From the NCBI GenBank assembly GCA_025618425.1, contig CM046844.1:11059558-11123557 (forward strand): a stretch of 64,000 nt of DNA. Direction: 5' to 3'. Numbering within the stretch: position 1 is the first letter of the stretch; each line of letters begins with the position of its first letter. Below the pieces are notes generated by a model. It saw nothing but the letters and a program-made list of their open reading frames with translations. It was not told the DNA's origin and did not search any database. A program made the position numbers and the translations under genes. The stretch comes from Heliocidaris tuberculata. Its lineage: Eukaryota; Echinodermata; Echinoidea; Camarodonta; Echinometridae. Below, one piece after another: positions 1-10,700 of this stretch.

Positions 1-604
1 AGGGAAAGGGAATTAACCCATATGCCAGTTTTTAAAAGCATCGTTCGCACTGTTATTTGGAATCACTTTTTAAAGATATCACTCCACACCAGTTCGCGAT
101 GCGGTTCCAACGTCAGTGAATTACGCCGGCCTATACAGTTACAGCCGGGCTCACACCAGGCGTCATTTACTGACGTTAGGACCATGTCCGTGACTCCTGC
201 ATTCTGTTGCATGGAACAGAAGAGTTGTATCGTTTTAAAGGTGATTGCAAAATGAACAGTGCTAACAGTACTTTTAATAACTGCCTTCACAGACTCAATT
301 AGCGCAGGTACTGACGCAATCGAAATGACACTTCGCGTGAGCCGGGTTTAACATTTCACTCAATATTTCCTTTTGCGCACGAGCCGTTAATTTTCTGACT
401 TTGGTACGACATATGGGACAGTGGAAGTGACATCTGACATGGAGTTGAATCTACTCTGACGTAGGGCTCTATTAGCGCATGTTATAGCGTAATCGTTTTG
501 TGTTTTTTTTTGGGGGGGTGAGGTTGTCGTGAATTGATTTATTATAATTTCTTGCCTTGGCGCCCCCCCCCCCCCCAGTTAGCTAGCTAATGTTTCATAT
601 TTAC
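1..604. other. Intron 4 of HGSNAT-A, no gene seen
   Basis: No counterpart of HGSNAT exon 5 is visible on either strand. The stretch holds a poly-G run near 510 and a poly-C run near 565-579, and otherwise unrecognised sequence. The reading frames at 22-290 have no coding signature. Confidence 0.6.
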
Positions 605-723
605 CTGTATTTTCATAGAAAGGTTCCTTCACTGTTTGCAGGTTGCACTTCGCAGTCTCGTGTGGCAGGGTGCTTGGTATGCTCAAATTATATTCTCCGT
701 TGAGCCCGAAATGATACCAAAGC
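605..723 (-). CDS. HGSNAT: HGSNAT-A exon 4 (luminal domain)
   Basis: 119 nt, encoding LWYHFGLNGEYNLSIPSTL and NLQTVKEPFYENT, with acceptor ttgcag and donor gtaaat. It is almost identical to exon 4 of copy B although the flanking introns do not resemble each other. The next exon (transmembrane helix 1) is not in bases 1-604. Confidence 0.85.
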
Positions 724-3700
724 CTGCAAAGGCAAGAAAGAATGGTACTTCAGACATGTAACATTACAGATGGTGTATATAGATTTAGAAATAAAGGGTG
801 CATGGGGTGAAGTAACACATTCTGCATTTATTTTCGGAAGTAAAACAAATAGGAAAATATATACTACAAAGTGTGCAACTTGCACCCTCTCTGTTGACAA
901 ATTTTCAGCCGATAAATTAAAAAAAAACGTATTTCAAAAAATCTAAAAACTATCACTGATATTAACTTTCAGGCCCATCAAACAATGGACTTTTCCCCCC
1001 TTTACCTTTGTTGCAAAATTCGAACATACCTTAGACCCCTTAATCAGGTTTGTTTCAAGGTTGGTAACTGTTTCGATAAGCCCCCCCCCCCCCCCCCCCC
1101 CCCCCATTTATGAACATTGGCCAAGTGATAACTTAACCGGAAAAGGGGCGTGTATTTTGGTGCTCTCTATGCTGGAGGGGGTGGATTCCACTCCCATCCC
1201 CTCCGGGATCTCGGCCAAGGAGTTCTGAAATATTCTCACACTTGCCATATCGATAGAAAATATGTTAATGAATTAGCCCATGAAGTTCCATATCTATATC
1301 TCAAAAGAGTTTGGAATTATTGCGAATTAATTATTTACATATTCACGTTTTGACAATGCGGCATTGTGTGAAGTACATAACTTTGCAGAAATGTCCATTT
1401 TGGTGGAACGCAACGTTGCATTTTTTGACCGGCACCCGACCCGGTGGTATTTTAAAATTGCGAAAAAATCTAGGCTATAAAGTTATGAACATTAAAAAAA
1501 AAAAATCACCCTCGAACATTATCATGATTATTATCGAGGCGCGCGTTGGAAGGGGGAAAGGAATGGAGTCTGCCCCGCAAGTTTTAGGGTTAAAGCACAT
1601 TAACATCAATATAATTGATAGCAAATTATTACTTGAATTATATGTATGAAAAATTTAATGAAGGAATAAAAGAATAACCGGGAGATGTTTATAACAGATG
1701 ACAAAGTATACATACTCGCAATAGGTGTTATTCGTGGTGGGGTGGGCGGCATCATCTGACGTGACTTTGATACGAGTCCCCCAGGATGTGTCGATTGTAG
1801 CAATTAATCGTTTCGGGTCGGTAGCCTTTGTTAGATTTGCAACATGTATCAATTTACACTAAAAAAAAAAATAAATAAATAAATAAACTAACTAAAACAA
1901 CGAATTATTGCTTTAAGATGACGTTTTATCATGTTTATAGGGGGAATTCCTATTTTATTCGTCAGAGTTTACAGGCGCATTATTCGCACTCTAAAACAAA
2001 GTTGGGTAAAATGTACCCAATATTGGGTTTTTTTTTAAAAGGAATATGCATGTTTGTTGAGTAAAATTTAACTCAATATGGTGTAAAATGAACTGAAAAT
2101 TTTTAACTATTGGGTAAATTTTACCCAACTTTGTTTAAGAGTGCATGAAGTGCGAGGGGGGGGGGGGGGGGGGAGGGGGGGGGGGACATTGTAGTCACAC
2201 CAACGAGACATACACCAGGGCCCTGTTTCATAAAACTTGCCATCAATGACAACTGCCCCATTTCCATGACAAATTTGCTCTTAGCCAATCAGATTCAAGG
2301 ATTTCAGTAGCTTATAACAATTATTGTAACTTGTCACTGATAACAAGTTTGATGAAACAGGGCCCAGGGCCCATATTCATAAAACCCTACTAAGCTAGTT
2401 GCCAACAAGGCCCTAGTAGGCAACTAAACCCCTAGTTAACTAATATGTAGTAATCACCTAGTTCAGCTAGTAGGGAACTAGCCATTGTGTATGTGTCTTC
2501 TGGTGGAGTCAGCGTGGGTGGAATAAATGAATAGATAGTACTTGCGTTTGAAAGGTTACTTTACATAATTCTTTGTGTAGCACTGGCAGTCTTTTGTGTC
2601 TCGTTGCCAGCTACTAAGTTGCCAGCTAAACTGTCATTCATAAAACCTTACTAAGAACCTTGCCAGTTAATATCAAACTAGGGAAGGATTTAGTTGCTAA
2701 CTAGTTTACAAAACATTTCTCATTCTACAATTCCTTGCTGTGTGTTTTATGTTAATGAATAAAGCCACCGCACACTATACGATCAGTCTGCGATCCGATA
2801 TAGGAATAAAATGTAATAGCATTTTATATACACATCTATAAACACATAAAATATTCTTGATTGAGGTTCTAAATAGTCATATGGATAATAAAATCGAAAT
2901 TACCGCTTATTGAGAGCCTTCTCGTCGGAGGAAAGGCCAAATCAGCTACCGTCGTAGTGACGTCAGACCAGTCCTACGATTGTCTACCATTTTTAATCGA
3001 TTTTTGATTAAGGCTCTAGTATTAATATTTTTTGTTTGTTTATTTGCTTGCTTTTATTTCCGTAATCAATGACATAAATAATATACATAATGTAATTCGC
3101 GATTCACATACGGCGGATAGCCCATTTCAGCCGTATTAACAAAATATGGATGTTTTCCATGAGGTCCTTGAAAACAATGATATGTACAATTATTACAATT
3201 CTTGGAAAATAGACTTAAAAAGTCTTATTGAAGACATAAAATTATATTGTACGAAACGAAACAAAACAAAAACAATGTATTGAACATATTATTGTTCAGA
3301 ACCTGAATCAAGTAGATTTTATTTGTTAAAATTCCCATATTTAAACAAACGGTCACACACGTGACTATCTAATTTTGCCCCATTGCCGGATAATCATATT
3401 ACATTTTATTGATTTTTTGATATCATCAGTTTCTTACATAAAAAAAGATTTCCCATAATGCTTTTACAGAGACATTTAAATATGCCCTTTTTTTTAGTGG
3501 TCACACACGTGACCGACCCAATTTTCACCTCTAAAAGAAAAGAATGTTCACTCAATATGGAAAATTGCTTTCAAACTGTTCAGAGCAATCCCATCATACA
3601 GCAATGAAAAGTGGAATCTTGCAATCCAAGGGAAATACGAGAAAAGTAGGTTTGAATGCCAACAAGTAAGACCCTTTTGCGTGCGAGTCACACACGTGAC

Positions 3701-6700
3701 CGACCTTTTGATCTCTGAAGGAAAATGATGTACACTCATTTAAAATAATTACCCTGCATTTGTTGAGGGTAAGATTATTATTCAAATATCCAAAATGAGA
3801 GACTAATACTGACAAATTAGATTAAAATTAACTATTTATCAGGATTTTGGTCACACAGTGACTGAGAATGGCCCAGAAGACGATGTTTCTATTCAGTGGG
3901 TCTAATGCTACATTCACACTTTCACGTTAAGCCTATAAGCGACACATCAAAGTCATTTATGTGATACGTAAGCCATAAAATAGCCACGCCCTCGACAAAT
4001 ATTTAGACCCTCGTAAAATTATTAATGACATGTAATTTAAAGACAAAGCCACCTATAACGCTACGTGGTGCCACGTACGGCTACGCATCAATACGTAATT
4101 CCACGTCACGTAGACCCCATGCAACTGCCGTAAATACAATTGAATAGCCACCTCCGAGGCTAGGAACGTGTTACTTACCCCAATACAGACATCAGTTTGC
4201 ATCCAAACAAGGAATTTCTTTTTCCTGTCGACATCGCCGAGCTTGAAATAAACAAACGCGATGCCATAGGTGCTTGGATGAATATTGAGCGCGTCAACAT
4301 TGTGATTGAATCCGTCTTTATCGAATGGTGAAGGATCCCCCAACTCCACCGGGTATCTGAACTCAATGGCGGAGTCATTCTCAACTATGGCGAGAGAGAG
4401 GGGGGGAGAGACAGAAAGAGAGAAAGGGAGAGGGGGAGGGAGAGATGAGAGAGAAGTGGAGAGGGAGATAGAGGGGACAGAAGGGAGAAAGAGGGAGAGA
4501 GAGCGAGGAGAGAGAGAGAAAGAAAGAGAATGAGAGAGAGAGGGAAAGAGAGGGGGAGAGAGAGGGGGAGAGAGAGGAGAGGGGGAGAGGGAGAGGGAGA
4601 GAGAGGGGGAGGGTGGGGATGGGTAGTGACACGTAGAATTTTGAAAGAGGGAAATCGGACAGAGAAAACCGAAAAATTTGAGACACATTTGTATGTACTA
4701 GAGATACAATATAATTATACAAACATGATAAAGGAGAAATGTAAAAAGCAATGTGCATATTAGTTTGTGTGTGTGTGTGTGTGTGCGTAGAGGTGTCGTA
4801 GGCGAGTGGTTAAAAGCACTCGACTTGAAACGCGAGGATCGTGAGTTCGATCCCCGGTACGGCACTTAGGCCCTTGAGCAAGGCATTTTATCTACATTGC
4901 TCTTTTATCGTATATTAAATCAATGGTGTTTGGCATATTAAAGGAAACCAAAACCCAAGGAGAGAATCAATGTTATTGGAAAGTGAAAATTCAGAGAAGC
5001 ACTTTACAAAAAGTTTCATTAAAATTGGTTAAAAAGATGAGAGAGTTATGGAAGTTTGAAAAGTCTCGTTTTACTTTCTATGGGGATCCTCAAATTGGCA
5101 AAATTGCTTCAAAATGGCTGATTTTGTGAACAACTCTCCATTTGTTTTGTACACAGATTTTCAGATTTTCCCCATTATCTTTCAAGCTGCAGTTAATCTC
5201 CTTCTGAGCTCAAAATATATAATGGGAAAATGTATTTTACACCACATATGTCGAGTTCAGGAGGAGACAAGGAGCACCCTGAGAGATAATGGGGAAAATC
5301 TGAAAATCTGTGTACAAAACAAATGGAGAGTTGTTCACAAAATCAGCCATTTTGAAGCAATTTTGCCAATTTGAGGATCCCCATAGAAAGTAAAACGAGA
5401 CTTTTCAAACTTCCATAACTCTCTCATTTTTTAACCAATTTTAATGAAACTTTTTGTAAAGTGCTTCTCTGAATTTTCACTTTCCAATAACATTGATTCT
5501 CTCCTTGGGTTTTGGTTTCCTTTAATACTTGTGTGAGTGTGTTTCTTTAAAAAAATAATGATTTCAAAAAAAAAAAAAAAGAAATAAATTTAAAAGTGTC
5601 CTTATACCTCAGTCATACCACAAGTCGCAAGACCGACCCCAAACCGACCGATAACTAATTGACCACTGAGGGTAATGTAATGTTTTGATCGGTCTGCCAA
5701 CGGTCACGTGTTGGTCTCATCCGTGTGACCCGGGTATTCGTAAGGCGGTGGTGTTGATGTACTACCCATCCCCAGTTTGAAGGATTATAAAAAAAAATGA
5801 ATATCGCATATACTAAATGTAACAAAAATGACACTTTAGATCTTTAATAATTCGTAAACCCTCATCAGAATGAGGTTGGCACACTGTATAGAAAATGTCA
5901 AATTTATTTGGAGTAAGTTTCATGACAGTTCTTCGAATACTATTCTTGAAATAATGCTTTGAATATTCAATTAGATCTCTACTTTTTGAAAAATGGGGGC
6001 CACAAAATCCGAAAGTAACAGTAATTTATTCAGAACATAACAATGCTATCGCAGCTGAAATTTGTAAGCACTTCTTTTAACCCAGAGTCATGGATAGCGA
6101 AAAAGGTTTGCAGAAATAACAGATGCTATGCACAATGGTTTTGTCCTATTCTAAATTCATTACCGATACCCAAATATTTAGTGGCCGTGATTTAAAAGAA
6201 TAAGTTCTAATAAAAAATGCAAACCATTTTTAAAAATGATTATTCTAAGAAATATCATAAAAACGTACTCTTCATAAATTTTGCATCATTCAGTTTTCGA
6301 ATTGCAAACCTCAGTCTGACACTAGTAATAACATTTAAGTTGTTAACGATCAAAAGTGTCATTTTTTACATATATATCTACACACAAGCAGTGCATGAAC
6401 ATCCCCCTCTCCGTTATCAATTTCTGCATACGCTGAAGTCATGTATACATTATTTGTTGCTGAAATTAACTCAAGTATTGGTGAAAGTGACAGCAAATGG
6501 GTATATGGGACCACACCACACACGCGGCACGAAAATTTGGTCCAAACTTTTCAGCTATTTCTCGTCATAATATGGGGATAGTTGGAGAGCACGGCTTTTC
6601 AGGATACATTTTTACTGGGACATTCTTCCAACCTATCATAAGAAGAATGAGAAAACTCACAATTTTTTGTTCTTTTTCGCCTCAACCAGAACTCAACCTT

Positions 6701-7551
6701 TTCTTCAGTCAACTAAACTGTATTATGCACTTGTTTTTAATATCTGTTAAGCACTTTAATACTAAAGCTTCCTATCAGCCCCACCCTTGTAATGTCATTG
6801 TTCTTTCCTTTTCCTAAGAATTTCAATCACAATCACACAGTGGCGTAGATACGAACACACTTTCTATTGTTAGTGGGGGGGGGGGGGGATGATGAATAGA
6901 TCAGGGAAGTGTAACATCCCCACCGTACTGGGGTATACCAGACGAATAGAGACTGTGAGGAGTGAAAGAGTGGGGACTATTTCACGAGAATTCAATATTG
7001 AATTCTATTCAACTTTGATTAGAACAATTTCAAATTTTGTTACCTGACAAGATTTGTCTGGAATAATCCCACTCATAATCATATAAGGTAACCTTGGGGG
7101 GGGGGGGGGTGGGGGTGGGGGGGGGGACAAGAAACACAAAAGTCACCATCTCATTTGCTTTTATCAATCTATCCTGCAAGAAACAAACATAAACTAAAAG
7201 AAGTTTGATTTTGGACACTAACATATACTAGGTTAAATATATAAAGCGTTATTTCAATCCGTGTTCCAAACGTGTATAGGAAACCATTCCAAGAAACACA
7301 AAAGTCACCATCTCATTTGCTTTTATCAATCTATCCTGCAAGAAACAAACATAAACTAAAAGAAGTTTGATTTTGGACACTAACATATACTAGGTTAAAT
7401 ATATAAAGCGTTATTTCAATCCGTGTTCCAAACGTGTATAGGAAACCATTCCGAACACGGTATGTTACTTACGATCTTTCCCCATGGCCCCACGCACGTA
7501 AAGGATGATGATGACGAGGATGAAAGACGAAACCTTCCACATCATGCTCAT
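605..7551 (-). CDS. HGSNAT: HGSNAT copy A, N-terminal part (partial gene, coding exons 1-4)
   Basis: Heparan-alpha-glucosaminide N-acetyltransferase is a lysosomal membrane enzyme that passes the acetyl group of cytosolic acetyl-CoA to the terminal glucosamine of heparan sulfate. Four coding exons are visible on the minus strand: 7473-7551, 4179-4384, 1716-1858 and 605-723. All have AG/GT borders, and their phases (1, 0, 2, 1) match exons 1-4 of copy B. They encode a signal peptide and the luminal domain; the transmembrane catalytic part must lie left of base 1. Exon 2 carries two more codons than in copy B. The ATG at 7551 (protein begins MSMMWK) is the first available; the second ATG at 7545 aligns with the start of copy B. 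No stop or frameshift is seen in the four exons, so the copy may be functional, but that cannot be judged from this part alone. Confidence 0.85.
724..1715. other. Intron 3 of HGSNAT-A
   Basis: Non-coding. It contains a 26-base C run near 1081-1106 and no recognisable element. The short reading frames here look random. Confidence 0.6.
1716..1858 (-). CDS. HGSNAT: HGSNAT-A exon 3 (luminal domain)
   Basis: 143 nt, the same length as in copy B, acceptor tttag and donor gtatgt. It includes TIDTSWGTRIKV and DAAHPTTNNTYCE. Roughly two thirds of residues match copy B. Confidence 0.85.
1987..2143. mobile_element. 157-bp fold-back MITE
   Basis: The ends are inverted copies: CACTCTAAAACAAAG at the left and CTTTGTTTAAGAGTG at the right, with further pairing over the GGGTAAA/TTTACCC blocks. 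It is a non-autonomous DNA element in intron 2 of HGSNAT-A. No clear target duplication is seen. Confidence 0.65.
2218..2365. mobile_element. MITE family F1 (GGGCCC-ended), copy 1
   Basis: Ends GGGCCCTGTTTCATAAAAC and GTTTGATGAAACAGGGCCC pair as terminal inverted repeats. The interior resembles the copies at 20447, 21253 and 35582, sharing the AGCCAATCAGAT core and its reverse complement. A related GGGCCC-bounded block continues to about 2710. Confidence 0.75.
2366..2720. repeat. Repeat block with CATTCATAAAACC ends
   Basis: It begins GGGCCCATATTCATAAAACC and carries a second ATTCATAAAACCTTACTAAG near 2635, with multiple CTAGTTGCCAACT-like words in between. It is probably a degenerate MITE adjacent to copy 1 of family F1; its boundaries are uncertain. 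Confidence 0.4.
2766..3020. repeat. Dispersed repeat also found inverted near 46020-46300
   Basis: The string CTATACGATCAGTCTGCGAT, followed by CCGAT, and the downstream TTGAGGTTCTAAAT and AAAATCGAAATT blocks reappear reverse-complemented around 46140-46290. This suggests two copies of one element in opposite orientation. Confidence 0.5.
3351..3864. repeat. Four E-box palindrome repeats (GGTCACACACGTGACC)
   Basis: GGTCACACACGTGAC or close variants occur at 3351, 3499, 3685 and 3849, spaced about 150-190 bp. Two are followed by CGACC. The core CACGTG is a classical E-box, and the unit is nearly palindromic. The sequence between the motifs is only loosely similar, so this is an old tandem repeat or a clustered motif inside intron 2 of HGSNAT-A. 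Confidence 0.6.
4179..4384 (-). CDS. HGSNAT: HGSNAT-A exon 2 (luminal domain)
   Basis: Acceptor ccatag and donor gtaagt. It encodes 68 full codons including GDVDRKKKFLVWMQTDVCIG, which aligns to GDVDRNRIFQVWMQTDLCIG of copy B. The first half is strongly diverged between copies. A long GA/CT-rich tract abuts the acceptor. Confidence 0.85.
4389..4615. repeat. GA-rich low-complexity tract
   Basis: About 225 bp of GAGAGG/GGGAGA purine repeats directly beside the acceptor of HGSNAT-A exon 2. On the gene strand it is a very long polypyrimidine tract. Serine/leucine-rich reading frames through it are artefacts. Confidence 0.85.
4791..4920 (+). mobile_element. tRNA-derived SINE, copy 1
   Basis: A tRNA-like head carries an A-box (TAGGCGAGTGG) and a B-box (GAGTTCGATCC), followed by a SINE body with CCCTTGAGCAAGGCATTTTA. 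The same body wording occurs at 52022-52278 in reverse. It is cut off at its 3' side by the fold-back element that starts near 4937. Confidence 0.7.
4937..5526. mobile_element. 590-bp fold-back element with about 240-bp arms
   Basis: The left arm from TTAAAGGAAACCAAAACCC is repeated as reverse complement up to GGGTTTTGGTTTCCTTTAA at the right end. The arms run about 4937-5180 and 5283-5526 with a 100-bp spacer and few mismatches. No protein is encoded. It lies in intron 1 of HGSNAT-A. Confidence 0.85.
5608..5755. mobile_element. MITE family with TATACCTCAGTCATACC end, copy 1
   Basis: It starts TATACCTCAGTCATACCAC, has AAACCGACCGAT and its complement-like GATCGGTCTG inside, and ends near GTGTGACCCGGGTA. 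Similar elements lie at 11125-11252 and 14972-15112. Confidence 0.55.
5828..6368. mobile_element. Fold-back repeat family S, copy 1
   Basis: AATGACACTTTAGATC at the left and GATCAAAAGTGTCATT at the right are inverted. The inner part (CAAATTTATTTGGAGTAAG, CAGAGTCATGGATAGC) matches copies at 12180-13052 and 15369-16150. Confidence 0.65.
6430..6740 (-). mobile_element. Repeat family R, truncated copy 1
   Basis: Shares TATGGGACCACAC, TTTGGTCCAAACTTTTCAGC and CAGAACTCAACCTTTTCTT with the longer copies at 20828 and 62203, in the same orientation as those. The left end is missing. Confidence 0.55.
7129..7452. repeat. 162-bp tandem duplication in intron 1 of HGSNAT-A
   Basis: Two adjacent copies, 7129-7290 and 7291-7452, starting AAGAAACACAAAAGTCACC and ending GGAAACCATTCC, appear identical. 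They sit directly inside the donor of exon 1 and are preceded by a poly-G tract at 7096-7126. Confidence 0.9.
7473..7551 (-). CDS. HGSNAT: HGSNAT-A exon 1 (signal peptide)
   Basis: The exon encodes Met residues, Trp-Lys, and a hydrophobic Ile/Leu/Val-rich core ending near Arg-Gly-Ala, a secretory signal peptide. Donor gtaagt follows directly. Except for the first codon it is base-for-base the same as exon 1 of copy B. Confidence 0.85.
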
Positions 7552-7645
7552 TTTCTCGTTAGTTGATGGTGGTCAACGATCTCCAACACTTCTGTTCCCT
7601 GAGCAGGATACACAAGAGTTGATGTCGTTGCTTGTATATATTTAG
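7552..7645 (-). promoter_or_regulatory. HGSNAT-A 5'UTR and likely core promoter
   Basis: The block 7552-7625 is reproduced in inverted orientation upstream of copy B, which supports shared 5'UTR/promoter identity. Read on the gene strand, a TATA-like CTAAATATATACAAGC lies just outside the shared block (about 7630-7646), about 85 bases before the ATG. The transcription start is not known. Confidence 0.5.
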
Positions 7646-7945
7646 CGTTCATTCAAAATCGGGGGGCAAGAGTAATTACCTATACGGCCCAGTAAGCACC
7701 GACGAAGAATATGTGGCCATCCGACTTTTCCTTTCTTTGCTCCTACTTAACGCCTACTATCATGGTTGTGTACTATTATGAGGAAAGAACAGTGTCTGCG
7801 CATTGGGATACTAAATCTGGGATTACATCATTGTGTTATCATCTACAGAGTTAAGGGAAAATCCTCTTTCTCCTTTATAAATCATGTGATAATAGACAAT
7901 AGATAGATCAACCAACTGATTTTCGGAGCTTATTCAAATTGATAT
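7646..7945. other. Spacer upstream of HGSNAT-A, no gene seen
   Basis: Non-repetitive sequence upstream of the promoter of copy A, with no convincing reading frame. Regulatory elements may lie here, but no known site is clear enough to name. Confidence 0.4.
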
Positions 7946-7949
7946 GGCT

Positions 7950-8250
7950 TTTAGCTAATCCAAGATGTTATGGCGTCGCTGGTACGGTTACACATACACC
8001 ACTGCGAATTAGCAATTTTTCCAAGCAGACTGCCTTTCACCTTACTTTTTACCTGTTTCTTCTTATATTGTATCAATTTATATATATGTTTTTGTTTTGC
8101 TTTTTCCTGCTCTTGTGTATTGTACTCTAGCTATATTACCCTGCCTGAGGAACTTATACTTTTATCTGTAAACCTCGGTCCTGGGTTATTTTAATGTACT
8201 TCTTTATTTGAATATTAAATGTTTTTATAATAAAGATGAAAAAAAAAACC
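7950..8250 (+). mobile_element. Probable retroelement 3' end with polyadenylation signal
   Basis: A T-rich stretch runs into ATTAAATG, then AATAAAGATG and ten A's at about 8239-8248. A polyadenylation signal followed at once by a genomic A-tract is typical of a retrotransposed transcript end. No reverse transcriptase or cellular protein is recognised in the short frames at 7939-8194. Confidence 0.4.
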
Positions 8251-8254
8251 TTCC

Positions 8255-8290
8255 CTTTCTCTCTCTCTCTCTCTCTTTCTCTCCCTCACT

Positions 8291-8321
<31 letters not shown>

Positions 8322-8375
8322 GTTTCTCTCTTGACTTTCTTTTACTCTCCATCTCTATTTCTCTCTTTTTGAGGT
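8255..8375. repeat. CT-rich microsatellite
   Basis: CTCT repeats interrupted by a C10 run, in the spacer between the two HGSNAT promoters. Confidence 0.85.
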
Positions 8376-9950
8376 TAGCTTATCAGTTTACTAGAAGATT
8401 TTGTTTTTCAAGCCAAATCCAGGGCGATTTGATTAACCCTCTTCTTTCAATATGCTATATGGTCAAATCTCGAAATCGGACAAGCAATAAGAGATCTATG
8501 ATTTTTTTTTAAAGTTGTAACACTATACATATGGGAATTTCAAATTGGCCGTATTGTTACAGTTACTGTGACGTACAGGCAGTCAACTTTCCCATTCGCT
8601 CCAACACACAAAATGACTAAAATGTCATTTTTTTTTAAATGTATAACTCATTAGGATCTTTTTGTTTTTGGAAGACCTAGCTATCTACAACATTATTTTT
8701 GAGTACTGCCCCGAGGGAAAAGGCGCTCAGGAGAAAACCGGAATTTAATGTTATTTTGGTGTACGTCAAATGAAATGGGAGATTGACCGTGAATACGTCA
8801 CAATCGATTCACCAAATTACCAATTTGATATTCGCATAGATGTAGTGATCTCAATTTTCAAACAGTCGTAACTTTCCGATTTCTTTCAAACGTTCACCAT
8901 CCCATTTCTCCTATTTTTCTCCTTTCATACAAATCAGAAAGGTTGTTTGTTCGGGAAAATCTCTGTCGGAGCTCACTGGACCGTATTCTCCCTATCGCAT
9001 ATAGCCGATATCAGCTCCCGATGCCGATATCGGGGACAACGATGTTGGCACATGTATTTCCGGTTCCAGTCTATAGCTATAGTGAGCAAACACTGATATT
9101 TCCTTGCTTTTTTCGTGCGTCATTGTTCTGCTGAAAACACGTTTTGCATCTTCGGCTCAACATCCCACATTGGGTGGCTTCACAGAAGAATCCCATTTAA
9201 ATATCAACTGTATAAAAACACGATTATTTGCTAGATTAGGAACAAAAGGGAGTTTTTGCTAGGCTGACCACGTCTTCTAACACATTGTCAATGACGCTCC
9301 GGCCGGACCCGGAAGCTCAGTTGCCAGCAATCACATGCCCAAAAATTAGAGCGCCGCATGCGTTCGGATTCGGAGAGCTATATGCGATACCGGAGAATTA
9401 GGCTCACATAAGTAATTTTGGTCCCCATTCGCTCATGTGTTAAATCGACAGTAATCAAAAAATTATATTTTGAAAACGTTGGGTTGGAATTCGTTAAAAT
9501 GTTCAGAGTAGAGACAAAATATAAAAATCTCCTGAATGAGGTGCTTTATTTGGGCATTTTTCAGCCTTCATAACAAAAGTTATGAAGGCTGAAACACGGC
9601 TTAACATAACTCTCGCCGAGTCAGTTTTGACTAATTGCCAAATAAAAACAGATAACAACAACAACAACGAATCTCAGGCTGAAATAGTGGAAATACACTG
9701 AGATAATATAAACCCTTTAACATGTTTAAAAGAACAGAAAGACAAGCTCACTTCAGCCGAGGGGTAAAATGGGAAATATTATGACTACTAAACATCGTTT
9801 GCCTTCTTAAAATTTAAAGAGGACTGATATTCGATTTTATATGAATTTCTCTAAAAAAAATGTATCCTATTAACTTTGCTCCGCCTCACAAGAATGCATT
9901 GCGAGCGGATGAATTACTCATGTGTGCCCTATAGCGGCCATTATCTCGTG
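8376..9950. repeat. Spacer with dispersed repeat (9400-9600) also found near 33700-33960
   Basis: No gene is seen. The words CTCATGTGTTAAATCGA, CTCCTGAATGAGGTGC and TTTTCAGCCTTCATAA occur here and reverse-complemented around 33700-33930, so an element lies in opposite orientation at the two sites. A short hairpin TTCATAACAAAAGTTATGAA is at 9569-9588. Confidence 0.5.
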
Positions 9951-9959
9951 TAACGTCTC

Positions 9960-10668
9960 CTAGGGGCGTGTTTATACACAAGATTTTTGGGCCTTAATCA
10001 GGCACCGTATACGTGATTAGTTTAAAAGAGGCTTGCGTCCATACTGATTTTGATTTAAACGCCGACCTAGCAGCCCGACTGTAAACGCCCAAAAAGGTGC
10101 GTTTACAAACGCACTTCGTATAAATCGCCGGGGTCCGAATGTGTATAAACGCGAGATCAAATTTAAACAGCTTTAAATGACGTCATTTAAAGCCGTTTCC
10201 GGTTCGAGGCCGAAGCTTGTTGAAAAGCGCGCGCCGTATACAGTGCATGTACTACAGCTAGTATAGTTTCAGAGCTCCCACATCGATGAGCCATCAATAA
10301 ATACACTAGTATCAAATACAAACGCCTCTCGTCCCACATCATGACACCTTGCAAAAATGTGAATCGACGAAAATCTACACTCGAAATAAGGAACACGAAG
10401 AATACAGCCGAGGCCCTAGCTGACGACGACTGTTTTGAAAAAGCGCGCGACCAACTTGACCTGGTTTCGACTCAGGGGCCAACGAGCATGCGCAGTGGAA
10501 CCCTCCGAATACAGCTGATGACGGCGTTCAAACGGGCGATAAATATGGCCCGACAAAAATGTTTATAAACAGTGCACCATCGAAGTAGCTCTACGGTCGG
10601 TGTTTATAAAGAGGCTGTTAAAACGCTCATTAAACCCTCGCAAAATGTTTATAAACGCACCCTAATTT
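9960..10668. mobile_element. Fold-back element abutting the HGSNAT-B promoter
   Basis: The left end TAGGGGCGTGTTTATACAC and the right end TGTTTATAAACGCACCCTA are imperfect inverted repeats, with several further GTTTATAAAC-type words inside. A perfect 24-bp palindrome (centre TGACGTCA) is at 10170-10193. The reading frames at 10341-10778 are not recognisable proteins. Confidence 0.55.
10170..10193. promoter_or_regulatory. 24-bp perfect palindrome with a CRE-type core
   Basis: The two halves GCTTTAAATGAC and GTCATTTAAAGC are exact complements, centred on TGACGTCA, the consensus cAMP response element. It lies about 600 bp upstream of the HGSNAT-B start within a fold-back element. Use as an enhancer is only a possibility. 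Confidence 0.4.
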
Positions 10669-10700
10669 TGACTGAACGCCAAATTAAGGCAAAAGATACA

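Noticed and set aside
4053..4758. Ser/Leu-rich minus-strand and Arg/Glu-rich plus-strand frames
   Set aside because: They read through a GA/CT low-complexity tract; only the 4179-4384 exon is real.
4791..4863. Possible genuine tRNA gene (plus strand)
   Set aside because: The same head recurs at 52205-52278 with the same downstream body, so it is a SINE.
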